Shown: positions 30,110-38,081 of the stretch, in pieces
Layout: each line of letters opens with the position of its first letter
Numbering within the stretch: position 1 is the stretch's first letter
Assembly: GCA_964594865.1 (NCBI GenBank)
Contig: CAZQMZ010000004.1
Location: 23,186-87,185 of the forward strand
From: Caccovivens sp964594865
GTDB taxonomy: Bacteria > Bacillota > Clostridia > Christensenellales > UBA1242
Direction of reading: 5' to 3'
Length of the DNA stretch: 64,000 bases
Translations under genes and position numbers: made by a program
The notes under the pieces: model-generated
Database searches by the model: none
Told to the model about the DNA's origin: nothing
The model's input: only the letters and a program-made list of their open reading frames with translations

Positions 30110-31624
30110 TCATTCACTTGTGATTATGTTGCTGATTTGTTCCATAAAGTTTGGCAAAGTGTAATTCAAAAATTGTTCCAATTTTGCCAAATAAATTTCT
30201 GCAAAAGAGTTTTCACTCAAGTAGTTTTGCAAATTGTTTTCATATGTCACAGCCAAAGTTCGAAGATCAAGTCCATACAAAGCATCAAAATATGATTCCA
30301 TTTCCACGAAAAACATTTCCGCATAGTCAAAAAGTTTGTTTATTGTTTCGCTGTCAAGATTGTTGGCAGAAGTTGCAGAAAGTGTTTTAAATTCTTCAAA
30401 ATGTTCATTCAAAGTATCCAAAAGATCTTGTATTCTTGATTTGCAATCGCCGTCCTTTGTTGCACTCCACTTCATGACACTTGCCACTTCGCCTATGCTG
30501 AATTCGCTGAAAATTGGAAGCAATTTTGCACAAATATATTCCTTGATTGTCTCTGCATCGCCGTCTGCCGGAGTCACTTGTTTCAAACTGTCATAGATTC
30601 CTGATTCTGCAACAACTTCTTCCATACTCACCGAAAGAGTCACTGCACTTGTCACCATTTTGCCATAATATGCCTTAAATCTCAACAAACTTGTTGAATC
30701 ACTTTCCAAACTTACGGAGTGTGACGCAAAATGACTTTTCAAAGTTGTGAGTGCGGAAAGAAAATCGCTTATGCTGTCAATATAATCTGTCAAGCTTGAA
30801 TTCAATGTGGTGATTGCACTCTTTGTGGAACTTGACATTGAATCTTCATTCAAAGTGAGCACATAGTCTTTGCTGGAATCAACAAAATTCAGTGCCAATT
30901 TGAGAGTTTCGTTATATAAGGTCGAAAGTTCAAGATATTCATCAAAATCAATCTCTTCACTGCCAACATAAAAGATTGGCATGAGATAATATCTCCATTG
31001 CCCTGTCCCCTCTGTGGAAAATGAAACATCAAATGTTGCATTTTGAGAAGTCGATTTGATTTCGTAAATATACGTGTTTTCACTGTCGTCATATACCGAC
31101 AACATAGCCCACGCACAGAATTGATATCCCTCACTTATGGATGATATTGACACAGTCACTTCGCCACTTGCAGAAGAAGATTCGATTTGTTTTGAATTGT
31201 TGGATGTTGGAGAAGAGTGTGAACCATTGTATGAAACCGTATAACTTGCCACTGAATAGTCTTTTGTGTAGTCATCTTCGGCGCTTAAATTTTTGTCTGG
31301 CACATCTGGAGAATTGTAATACACCGACGGATATAAATTCAAATAATATGTCCCCTCATCTTCGTCGTCGGCTGTGGAAGAATCTGAAAAATCTTGCGTT
31401 GAAAGGAGTGCCACCTTGACATAGCCATCCACAACGTCGCCATAACTTATTTCATAGTCAGAGCCAAAAACGCTTGAATTTGATGAATATAACGCTTCCA
31501 ATTTCTCAAAATTCGACTCCAATGTGGAAAGCGAAACATTTCCGCATCCAACCAAACCAAACGCAGTGAAAATCGAACAACATGAAAGCACAACTGTCAA
31601 AATGATATTTTTAATTTTTTTCAT
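30110..31624 (-). CDS. Predicted lipoprotein of unknown function
   Basis: A 504-residue protein with a lipoprotein signal: MKKIKNIILTVVLSCC, hydrophobic core, then lipobox LVGC with the lipidated Cys at 27. The mature part is rich in Ser, Thr, Asp and Tyr. Long helical segments are likely in the C-terminal half (for example residues about 250-330). I recognise no domain. A very strong ribosome site (AGGAGGAG) precedes the ATG. It sits 14 bp after the membrane-anchored protein gene and 22 bp before gltX, in an apparent operon with dnaB. The pair may act together at the cell surface, but no function can be assigned. Confidence 0.82.
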   Translation of the reverse strand: MKKIKNIILTVVLSCCSIFTAFGLVGCGNVSLSTLESNFEKLEALYSSNSSVFGSDYEISYGDVVDGYVKVALLSTQDFSDSSTADDEDEGTYYLNLYPSVYYNSPDVPDKNLSAEDDYTKDYSVASYTVSYNGSHSSPTSNNSKQIESSSASGEVTVSISSISEGYQFCAWAMLSVYDDSENTYIYEIKSTSQNATFDVSFSTEGTGQWRYYLMPIFYVGSEEIDFDEYLELSTLYNETLKLALNFVDSSKDYVLTLNEDSMSSSTKSAITTLNSSLTDYIDSISDFLSALTTLKSHFASHSVSLESDSTSLLRFKAYYGKMVTSAVTLSVSMEEVVAESGIYDSLKQVTPADGDAETIKEYICAKLLPIFSEFSIGEVASVMKWSATKDGDCKSRIQDLLDTLNEHFEEFKTLSATSANNLDSETINKLFDYAEMFFVEMESYFDALYGLDLRTLAVTYENNLQNYLSENSFAEIYLAKLEQFLNYTLPNFMEQISNIITSE

Positions 31625-31638
31625 GTCTCCTCCTTTTC

Positions 31639-32487
31639 TTAAACTTCAACAACTGCGACGTTTCGCAATGACGCCCGTCCGCTCAAAAAGTTGTTGTAAT
31701 AATCCGAATTTTCGCCGTTTGTCAAAATGTCATCCGCTTTTGTTTTCAAACCGTCAATGTCATAGATATAATCAAGGATGACTGTTTCTCCATTTGTGGT
31801 TAAATATTGGTTGACAAAACTGAGAAGGTTTCGACCCACTGTTGAATAGCTCTCATTTTCTTCGTCGGCGAATATTGAAGTGTATCTGTCAATTTGAGTG
31901 AAAATGATTGTGGACATATTGTTGTTCAAAATTTGAGAATCCACGCAAGATTGATAAACCACTTCAAGTCTTGTGAAAGCATCAATGGTGTTTTCTATTA
32001 TGCTGACAACATATCCTTCGCAATCATCCCAAGTTTCCGCCAACCAATAATCACTTCCCGAAACAGTTTCAAGATTTTCTTGCAAATAGGAATAGAGCAA
32101 ATCAACCGCTTCTTGTGCATCGTCAAAACTGTTTCTTATTGCCTTGCGATTTTCTTTATAAACACTTGTGTATGTTGTGAAAATGATTTGACGATTGAAA
32201 AATTCTCCAATCACTTCATATGCGGAATATATGTTTTTATAATTCGTGATTTTTGTCCTTTGATCAGACGTCAATCCACTGTTGGTCGACATCAGGTCAA
32301 GATAGGCATCAATCTCTTGATTTTTTTCATCATCTTCGTTCAAATAACCATTTTGTGTGACGGAATAGACCTTTTGCGCCAATTCTTCAGTGTTTTTTGG
32401 TGTAAACAAGTTTATAAACACAATGGTCAACACAACCGCCACAATGATTATGATTATCGTTATGAATAACAACCACTTCTTTTTCAT
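31639..32487 (-). CDS. Membrane-anchored extracellular protein of unknown function
   Basis: A 282-residue protein with one N-terminal transmembrane segment (residues about 5-28, MKKKWLLFITIIIIIVAV) and a predicted extracellular, mostly helical, acidic domain. No conserved domain is recognised. GGAGGA before the ATG supports the start. The stop is 14 bp upstream of the lipoprotein gene and the start is 11 bp downstream of dnaB. The two surface proteins share a similar composition and probably belong together. Confidence 0.8.
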   Translation of the reverse strand: MKKKWLLFITIIIIIVAVVLTIVFINLFTPKNTEELAQKVYSVTQNGYLNEDDEKNQEIDAYLDLMSTNSGLTSDQRTKITNYKNIYSAYEVIGEFFNRQIIFTTYTSVYKENRKAIRNSFDDAQEAVDLLYSYLQENLETVSGSDYWLAETWDDCEGYVVSIIENTIDAFTRLEVVYQSCVDSQILNNNMSTIIFTQIDRYTSIFADEENESYSTVGRNLLSFVNQYLTTNGETVILDYIYDIDGLKTKADDILTNGENSDYYNNFLSGRASLRNVAVVEV

Positions 32488-32498
32488 CTATCCTCCAT

Positions 32499-33881
32499 CT
32501 AATTTTGTTCTTCAATTTGAATTTTGTCATTAAAGTTGAGATATGTTGTATATTCTCCAACCCAGCGAAGTTTGATTTCTCCAACACTTCCACTTCTGTG
32601 CTTGGCAATGATGAGATAGACCGTGCCTGGCTCATCTTCGGTTGTGACATCGTTATAGTTTGCTGGATTGTATAGGAAAAGCACAATGTCGGCGTCTTGT
32701 TCGATTGAGCCAGAACCACGAAGGTCGGATAACACCGGTTTGTGTCCGTCATTTTTGGCGTCTCGACGTTCGCTCGTTCGTGCAAGTTGTGAAAGAAGAA
32801 TGATCGGCACACCCAACTCTCTTGCTGTCAGTTTGAGTGCTCTTGTTATCGCTTGAATTTTTTGAACTTCGCTTTCATATCGTTCGTTGCCCTTCTCTTT
32901 TTTCATGTCCATAAGTTGAAGATAGTCAATCACAATCAAATCAAGCCCGTCTGTCATCTTCAATTTTTGACATTTTGAACGAATTTCAAAAGGATTTGGC
33001 TCACTTGAAGGGTCAACATAAATTCCGCTTTCTGCCAACCTTTTCTCAGCCGTCCAAATGCGTTTCCACTCATTTTCATCCATCTTGCCATTCAACACTT
33101 TTGCCAAATTTACTTTTGCGACAGATGCCAAAGCTCTTTGCATAAGTTCTTCTTTGGACATTTCCAGCGAGAAAATTGCAACTTTTTTGTTTTCTTCAGT
33201 GGCGGCATGGACAGCAATGTTCATGGCAAGAGAAGTTTTCCCGACACCCGGTCTTGCTGCCAGAATGATCAAAGCACCCTTTTGCAATCCACCGGTTATG
33301 GAATCAAATTCTGTATAACCTGTTGGAACTCCACGAAGTTTACCTTTGTTTTCGGCAAGTTCTTGCATTTGTTTCAAAACATTGGCAAGTGTTCCGCCCG
33401 GCTTGCCAACAAGCTCAAGGTCGGATGAAATTCCCCTTTGAGAGAGTTCAAAAATTGTTTTTTCAGCATACTGCATGGCATCATCGCCGTTCACACTGTC
33501 AAAAGCGGATGTGATGATGTCTTGTGATTTCAAAATCAAGTTGCGTTTGACTGCATTGTCCTTGACAATGTCGAGATAATGTTGAAAATTGGCTGCCGAT
33601 GGCACAACGTTGGTCAAATATGTTATGTAATCAATTCCACCAATTTCTTCCAAACGCTTGTCCACTTCCAACTGACTTGTCAAGGTGACAAAATCGACAG
33701 GGATGCTTTTGATATAAATCTTCATCATGCTGTCAAAAATCTTTCTGTGAGCATCAGAATAAAAATCATTAGCAATGAGTTTGTCAAAAATATCTCTTTG
33801 CGCTTCGTTGTCCAAAAGCACGCACCCCAAAAGCGCCTGTTCAGCTTCCAAACTGTTTGGTAAAATTTTGTAATCAGCCAT
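32499..33881 (-). CDS. dnaB: Replicative DNA helicase DnaB/DnaC
   Basis: A 460-residue RecA-fold hexameric helicase that unwinds DNA at the fork. The N-terminal domain (PNSLEAEQALLGCVL) and linker are followed by Walker A (ARPGVGKTSLAMNIA), the Walker B region LDLIVIDYLQLM, and LSQLARTSERR...LSDLRGSGSIEQDADIV. The start is placed at ATG 33881 (MADYKILPNSL) because GGAGG lies 6 nt upstream; the longer frame from 33911 has no such site. No intein is present. It is followed by the two surface protein genes. Confidence 0.96.
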   Translation of the reverse strand: MADYKILPNSLEAEQALLGCVLLDNEAQRDIFDKLIANDFYSDAHRKIFDSMMKIYIKSIPVDFVTLTSQLEVDKRLEEIGGIDYITYLTNVVPSAANFQHYLDIVKDNAVKRNLILKSQDIITSAFDSVNGDDAMQYAEKTIFELSQRGISSDLELVGKPGGTLANVLKQMQELAENKGKLRGVPTGYTEFDSITGGLQKGALIILAARPGVGKTSLAMNIAVHAATEENKKVAIFSLEMSKEELMQRALASVAKVNLAKVLNGKMDENEWKRIWTAEKRLAESGIYVDPSSEPNPFEIRSKCQKLKMTDGLDLIVIDYLQLMDMKKEKGNERYESEVQKIQAITRALKLTARELGVPIILLSQLARTSERRDAKNDGHKPVLSDLRGSGSIEQDADIVLFLYNPANYNDVTTEDEPGTVYLIIAKHRSGSVGEIKLRWVGEYTTYLNFNDKIQIEEQN

Positions 33882-33917
33882 CTTTCCTCCAATAGTTCCC
33901 ATTTTCAACAATTGAGT

Positions 33918-34169
33918 TTAATCTGAAAACGGGTCTTTTTTCTTACTCAACCTTTCTTCTTTTTTTCTGTCCAATTTTTCGCAAATCCATGCAAAGACTA
34001 TATACAAAAAGAAGAGCAAAATCACAAGTATCAAAATGTTCAGCCATTGATCTACTTTCAAACTTATCAAAACCACGCAAACAACCAAAACCGGAAGAAG
34101 AACGATGAGAAAAAACAAGGATAATCGTTTCAATCTTCTTTTCAATTCTTGCTTTTCAGTGTTTTTCAT
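33918..34169 (-). CDS. Small two-helix membrane protein
   Basis: An 83-residue protein with two transmembrane segments (about 18-38 and 43-65) and charged ends (MKNTEKQELKRRLKR..., ...DRKKEERLSKKKDPFSD). No family is recognised. It is preceded by a perfect-consensus promoter (TTGACA, 17 bp, TATAAT) ending so close to the ATG that the mRNA would have no or one leader base. No ribosome site is present. It is probably the first gene of the dnaB operon (36-bp gap). Confidence 0.75.
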   Translation of the reverse strand: MKNTEKQELKRRLKRLSLFFLIVLLPVLVVCVVLISLKVDQWLNILILVILLFFLYIVFAWICEKLDRKKEERLSKKKDPFSD

Positions 34170-34205
34170 GGAATTGATTATACCAATAAATTAAACATTT
34201 GTCAA
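34170..34205 (-). promoter_or_regulatory. Consensus sigma-A promoter of the dnaB operon, predicted leaderless
   Basis: Minus strand TTGACA (34205-34200), 17-bp spacer, TATAAT (34182-34177), then seven bases and the ATG at 34169. The predicted +1 is within one base of the start codon. Confidence 0.8.
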
Positions 34206-34269
34206 TTTTTTACATATGAATAGACGATAATTGTTCAAAAAAACATTTTTTAAAGCGAAATGTGAAAAA

Positions 34270-34298
34270 ATAAAAAAAGTGACAAAAGTCACCTTTTA
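34270..34298 (-). terminator. Intrinsic terminator of typA
   Basis: Minus strand stem GGTGAC-TTTT-GTCACT followed by a T-rich tail. It overlaps the typA stop codon region. Confidence 0.8.
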
Positions 34299-36128
34299 AA
34301 TCTCACCACGCAAAATTTTCCCACGTTCTCGAAGACGCATATTGTGGTCAAGGATGATTTTTCTTATGCGAATCGACTTTGGCGTCACTTCCAAATATTC
34401 GTCATCGCCCAAAAACTCAATACAGTCTTCCAAACTCATTTGTTTTGGCGGTGTCAAACGCAATGCGTCATCACTTCCAGAAGCTCGGCAGTTGGAAAGA
34501 TGTTTTGTCTTGCAAACATTGACAACAATATCTCCGCCCTTTGGATTTGCGCCGACAACCATTCCGCCATAGACATCAACACCGGGGCCTATGAAAAGTT
34601 CCCCTCGCTCTTGTGCGTTGAAAAGTCCATAGACAATCGCTTTGCCCGTTTCATGAGCAATCAATGCACCATATTCTCGGCGGTTGATTTCGCCCTTATA
34701 TGGTTCATACTCAAAGAAAATTGAGTTGATTATGCCTTCTCCGCGTGTGTCGGTCAAATATTCCGACTTAAATCCAAAAAGTCCACGTGACGGGATGAGA
34801 AATTCCATTTTCATTCGGTTTCCATGCGGAGTCATGTTTTGAAGTTCGCCCTTTCGCACGCCCATTTTGTTCATGACAACACCCACGCAATCCTCAGGGA
34901 CATCCAAGAAAAGTCTGTCGATTGGCTCACACTTCACACCGTCAATTTCTTTGATCAAAACTTTTGGCTGTGAAACTTGAAATTCATAGCCATCTCGACG
35001 CATATTTTCAATCAAAATTGAAAGGTGCATCTCTCCGCGTCCACGAACCTTGAATTTGTCCGCCGTGTCGCCGTCTTCCACTCGAAGAGAAAGGTCTTTC
35101 ACCGCTTCTTTATAAAGTCTATCACGCAAATGTCTTGAAGTGACAAACTTGCCTTCCTTGCCAGCAAAAGGACTGTCGTTCACCATGAAGGTCATCTCCA
35201 CACTTGGCTCGGCAATCTTGACAAATTCCATTGGCTCTGGTGCGCCTTCATCACAAATTGTGTCGCCAATTGTCACATCGTCAAGCCCAGCAACACAGAC
35301 AATTTCTCCCACACCTGCACTTTCCACAGGCACTCGCTTCAAGCCTTCATAGACATAAAGGCTGACAATCTTGGAACGCACCTTTTTGCTTTCATCATGA
35401 TAGTTGCAAACAACCACACTTTGACCAACTTTGATTTGTCCACGTTCAATCTTTCCAACGGCAAGTTTGCCGACATAGTCGTTATGCTCTGCCGAAGAAA
35501 CGAGAAGTTTCAATGGTTTGTCCACTTCTCCCTGTGGCGCTGGAATATGTTTCAAAATGGTTTCAAAAAGCGGTTGTAAATCAGAGCCCTCAACATTCAT
35601 TTCTGTCGATGCCACACCTGTTCGCGCCGAAGCAAAAACAAAAGGAGAGTTCAATTGGTCTTCGTCTGCATCAAGTTCCAAAAAGAGTTCCAAAACTTCA
35701 TCGACAACTTCTTTTATGCGAGCATCTGGGCGGTCGATTTTGTTTATCACAACCACCACTTTAAGTTTCAAAGCGAGCGCTTTTTCCAACACAAACCTTG
35801 TTTGAGGCATTGGCCCTTCAAAAGCATCCACAACCAAAAGCACACCATCCACCATTTTCAACACACGTTCAACTTCGCCACCAAAATCGGCGTGTCCCGG
35901 TGTGTCGACAATATTGATTTTCACTCCATCAAAAAAGCATGAAGTGTTTTTGGACAAAATTGTGATTCCCCTTTCTTTTTCAAGCGCATTTGAGTCCATC
36001 ACGCGGTCTTCAACCACTTGATTTTGTCTGAACACATTCCCTTGTTTCAACATTTCATTCACCAAAGATGTTTTGCCGTGGTCAACGTGTGCAATGATTG
36101 CCACATTTCTTATGTTTGTGTTTTCCAT
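34296..36128 (-). CDS. typA: Ribosome-associated GTPase TypA/BipA
   Basis: A 610-residue translational GTPase that acts in 50S assembly and in stress or low-temperature growth. G1 is AHVDHGKTSLV (residues about 13-23), G3 is DTPGHADFGGEVERVL, G4 is NKIDRPDAR, and the G2 region KERGITILSK is present. The length is typical. AGGAAAA precedes the ATG. The promoter gives a leader of about 75 nt with a 9-bp hairpin; the gene appears monocistronic. Confidence 0.96.
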   Translation of the reverse strand: MENTNIRNVAIIAHVDHGKTSLVNEMLKQGNVFRQNQVVEDRVMDSNALEKERGITILSKNTSCFFDGVKINIVDTPGHADFGGEVERVLKMVDGVLLVVDAFEGPMPQTRFVLEKALALKLKVVVVINKIDRPDARIKEVVDEVLELFLELDADEDQLNSPFVFASARTGVASTEMNVEGSDLQPLFETILKHIPAPQGEVDKPLKLLVSSAEHNDYVGKLAVGKIERGQIKVGQSVVVCNYHDESKKVRSKIVSLYVYEGLKRVPVESAGVGEIVCVAGLDDVTIGDTICDEGAPEPMEFVKIAEPSVEMTFMVNDSPFAGKEGKFVTSRHLRDRLYKEAVKDLSLRVEDGDTADKFKVRGRGEMHLSILIENMRRDGYEFQVSQPKVLIKEIDGVKCEPIDRLFLDVPEDCVGVVMNKMGVRKGELQNMTPHGNRMKMEFLIPSRGLFGFKSEYLTDTRGEGIINSIFFEYEPYKGEINRREYGALIAHETGKAIVYGLFNAQERGELFIGPGVDVYGGMVVGANPKGGDIVVNVCKTKHLSNCRASGSDDALRLTPPKQMSLEDCIEFLGDDEYLEVTPKSIRIRKIILDHNMRLRERGKILRGEI

Positions 36129-36239
36129 TTCTTTTTTCCTTTATTTTTTTACTTTATTTTTTCATCGTTTTGGCATGATAAAACGATGTGTTTCAAAAGA
36201 ACACTACGCCATTTTACCACTTTATTTCAAAAAAAACAA
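36129..36239 (-). promoter_or_regulatory. typA promoter and hairpin-bearing leader
   Basis: Minus strand TTGTTT (36239-36234), 17 bp, TAAAAT (36216-36211) preceded by TGG. The leader holds a perfect 9-bp stem, CATCGTTTT / AAAACGATG, with an 8-nt loop near 36163-36188. It is not followed by T residues on the transcript, so it is not a terminator. Confidence 0.55.
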
Positions 36240-36299
36240 GAGGTTTATGGAGCATTTTAAAATTATTGCCCAAGGATTGCAACATTTTTTAACTAAAAA

Positions 36300-36995
36300 C
36301 TACAAAATTTCAATGAGATTGTTGTTGACAACGTCACAAGAAGTCAAAAAATATGTCACTCCATTCTTTTCAAGAACAAGATTTTGACGAAGATAGGCAT
36401 GAATGTGACCATATACCACCTTTTTGACACCATATTTTTCAAGCAATGCTGTCACCTCGTTGTCTTCTTCGCGGAAAGTGTATGGCGGGTAGTGCAACAT
36501 ACATATGATTTCCTCATTCTCTGTCTGCAACTTCTTCGCTTCCTGCAAAGTCAATTCAAGACGGATAAGTTCGCGTTTATAAATCTTTTCATTCTCCGCG
36601 CTCATCGCCTTTCTTTCGTCCGGCACATTCCACAGTCGAGTTCCACAAACAATGACATTCCCAAATTTTATTGCGTCGTTTTGAATGGCATGAAAACCTT
36701 CCGGCAAAATTGCCCGCACTGCACTTATGCTCTTCCACCAATAGTCATGATTCCCACGAATGATAACCTTCTTGCCTGGCAAGTCTTTCATCATTTCAAA
36801 GTCCGACACAGCATCTTCCAATTTCATAGCCCACGAAAAATCGCCAGCCATCAAAACAATGTCATCCTTGCTCACTTTTTTCTTCCAATCGATGAAAATT
36901 TTGTCAAGATAGTTCGTCCAAATTGGCCCGAATATATCCATTGGTTTTGGATTGTTCACCGAAAGATGCAAGTCGCTTATTGCAAAAACTTTCAT
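36300..36995 (-). CDS. Calcineurin-like metallophosphoesterase
   Basis: A 231-residue metallophosphoesterase. All the metal-binding motifs are visible: DLHL (DxH, residues 8-11), AGDFSW, RGNHDYWW, MLHYPP and YGHIHAY. It resembles the YpbG/YkuE-like uncharacterised phosphoesterases of Firmicutes; the substrate is unknown. The start overlaps the yqeY stop by 4 bp, so the two are co-translated. Confidence 0.9.
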   Translation of the reverse strand: MKVFAISDLHLSVNNPKPMDIFGPIWTNYLDKIFIDWKKKVSKDDIVLMAGDFSWAMKLEDAVSDFEMMKDLPGKKVIIRGNHDYWWKSISAVRAILPEGFHAIQNDAIKFGNVIVCGTRLWNVPDERKAMSAENEKIYKRELIRLELTLQEAKKLQTENEEIICMLHYPPYTFREEDNEVTALLEKYGVKKVVYGHIHAYLRQNLVLEKNGVTYFLTSCDVVNNNLIEIL

Positions 36996-37414
36996 AAACT
37001 TTTCAAAACCTCTTGAACAAGTTTCATATCCACCTGTCCGTTGTAATTTGTCTTGAAGTGTTTCATAACATTTCCAATTGATTTGTCAGGAATGGATGAA
37101 ATGATTTCTTTGATTTCCTCCGCCGTCAACATCTTTGGAAGATAGGAAGTTGCAATTTCAATTTGTCTTTCAATCTTGGCAACTTCTTCGCTGTTTCCAA
37201 CTTTTGTATAGTTCTCTTTTTCGTCATTCAATTCTTTGATAACTTTTTGAATGATGTTTGAAATGTCGGCATCAGCAAGCATTTCGTCACGCTTCCCTTT
37301 TGCAATTTTTTCCAACAAAATTTTGTTCATCAAAACACTGTAAAATGCACGTGCAACCGTGTCTTTGTCCTTCATCGCTTGAATGTTTGCCTTCTTAATT
37401 TGTTCTTCAATCAT
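36992..37414 (-). CDS. yqeY: GatB/YqeY domain protein
   Basis: A 140-residue YqeY family protein, related to the C-terminal tRNA-binding domain of GatB. A tRNA-linked role has been proposed but not settled. The pattern ...ARAFYSVLMNKILLEKIAKGK...EIATSYLPKMLT...IGNVMKHFKTNYNGQVDMKLVQEVLKSL is typical. The SD is AAGGAG. The promoter is TTGCTT-17-TATACT. Confidence 0.92.
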   Translation of the reverse strand: MIEEQIKKANIQAMKDKDTVARAFYSVLMNKILLEKIAKGKRDEMLADADISNIIQKVIKELNDEKENYTKVGNSEEVAKIERQIEIATSYLPKMLTAEEIKEIISSIPDKSIGNVMKHFKTNYNGQVDMKLVQEVLKSL

Positions 37415-37427
37415 AAAAAACTCCTTA

Positions 37428-37463
37428 CCTTTTAAGTATACTCAAATTTCCGACCAAAAGCAA
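37428..37463 (-). promoter_or_regulatory. Promoter of yqeY and the phosphoesterase gene
   Basis: Minus strand TTGCTT (37463-37458), 17-bp spacer, TATACT (37440-37435), with AAGGAG in the short leader. Confidence 0.65.
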
Positions 37464-37555
37464 GAAAAATTGACCGATAAAAATTTCTTACAGAACAATT
37501 TATGAAGTTTATACCATTTTTCATAAGAGTTTTGTCATATTTTTGCGTAAAATCG

Positions 37556-37584
37556 TTGACTTTTCTGATTTTCTGTGATAAAAT
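37556..37584 (+). promoter_or_regulatory. tRNA(CAT) promoter
   Basis: TTGACT (37556-37561), 17-bp spacer, TAAAAT (37579-37584), 12 bp before the tRNA gene. Confidence 0.75.
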
Positions 37585-37596
37585 GGTGCTTGTCTT

Positions 37597-37673
37597 GGTG
37601 ATGTAGCTCAGCTGGTTAGAGCGTATGGTTCATACCCATAAGGTCGGTGGTTCGAGCCCACCTATCACCACCA
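37597..37673 (+). tRNA. tRNA with anticodon CAT (Met, elongator; or Ile2)
   Basis: A 77-nt cloverleaf. Acceptor GGTGATG pairs with TATCACC (one G-T); D stem is GCTC/GAGC; anticodon stem TATGG/CCATA has loop TTCATAC, giving anticodon CAT; T loop is TTCGAGC; CCA is encoded. The fully paired first base pair argues against initiator tRNA. Elongator Met and lysidine-modified Ile2 cannot be separated with certainty from sequence alone. An intrinsic terminator follows. Its last 23 bases recur 218 bp downstream. Confidence 0.93.
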
Positions 37674-37893
37674 AAAAAAAGAACAACTTTTTTTTCTAAA
37701 CAACTCGGGCTTCAGTCCCGTTTTTCTTTTTGGTGGGCTGAAATGTGATTTTCACATTTCAAAACAACGTTGTTGTTTTCGAACCACCTTCGGTGTCGGA
37801 CCAAACCCGTTTGCCCGTCTGTCAGGCGGAGAAGTGTTTGCCGAAAGTAAACTTTCCACACTTCTCGCAACGAGCCCACCTATCACCACCAAA
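37653..37893. repeat. Direct repeat of the tRNA(CAT) 3' end enclosing a 195-bp scar
   Basis: The 23-bp tRNA 3' end starting CGAGCCCACCTATCACC occurs at 37653-37675 and again at 37871-37893. Between the copies lie the tRNA terminator and several hairpins, e.g. GAAATGTG/CACATTTC near 37740 and GAGAAGTGT/ACACTTCTC near 37830-37867. This looks like attL/attR left by an element that integrated at the tRNA and then decayed. No integrase remains. Confidence 0.7.
37705..37732 (+). terminator. Intrinsic terminator of the tRNA(CAT) gene
   Basis: Stem CGGG-CTTCAGT-CCCG followed by TTTTTCTTTTT. Confidence 0.65.
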
Positions 37894-38018
37894 CAATAAA
37901 CCGCTAAACTGCCCTAAAATAAAGATGTTTAGCATTTTTAAGAACAAAATAAAGTCAATTTTGACACTAATTTTGACACTAAAAAAAGACAGAAAAAGGG
38001 ATGGTATTGTCAATATAA
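37894..38018. other. Non-coding remnant after the tRNA(CAT) att copy
   Basis: No convincing gene. The 12-mer TTTTGACACTAA occurs twice in tandem near 37962-37985. This is a plausible remnant of an element end, such as arm-type sites. Confidence 0.4.
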
Positions 38019-38048
38019 AAAGACTAAGTGGGACTTAGTCTTTTTTAA
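38015..38048. terminator. Bidirectional terminator downstream of feoB
   Basis: Perfect stem AAAGACTAAGT / ACTTAGTCTTT with a GGG loop, T-rich on both sides. It ends the minus-strand feoAB transcript. Confidence 0.85.
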
Positions 38049-38081
38049 TTTTTAAATTGTTGTTTCAAAAATTTAAGTTTT

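Noticed and set aside
37745..38038. 97-codon plus-strand frame after tRNA(CAT)
   Set aside because: Runs through the scar hairpins and the tRNA repeat; no ribosome site and no protein-like pattern.
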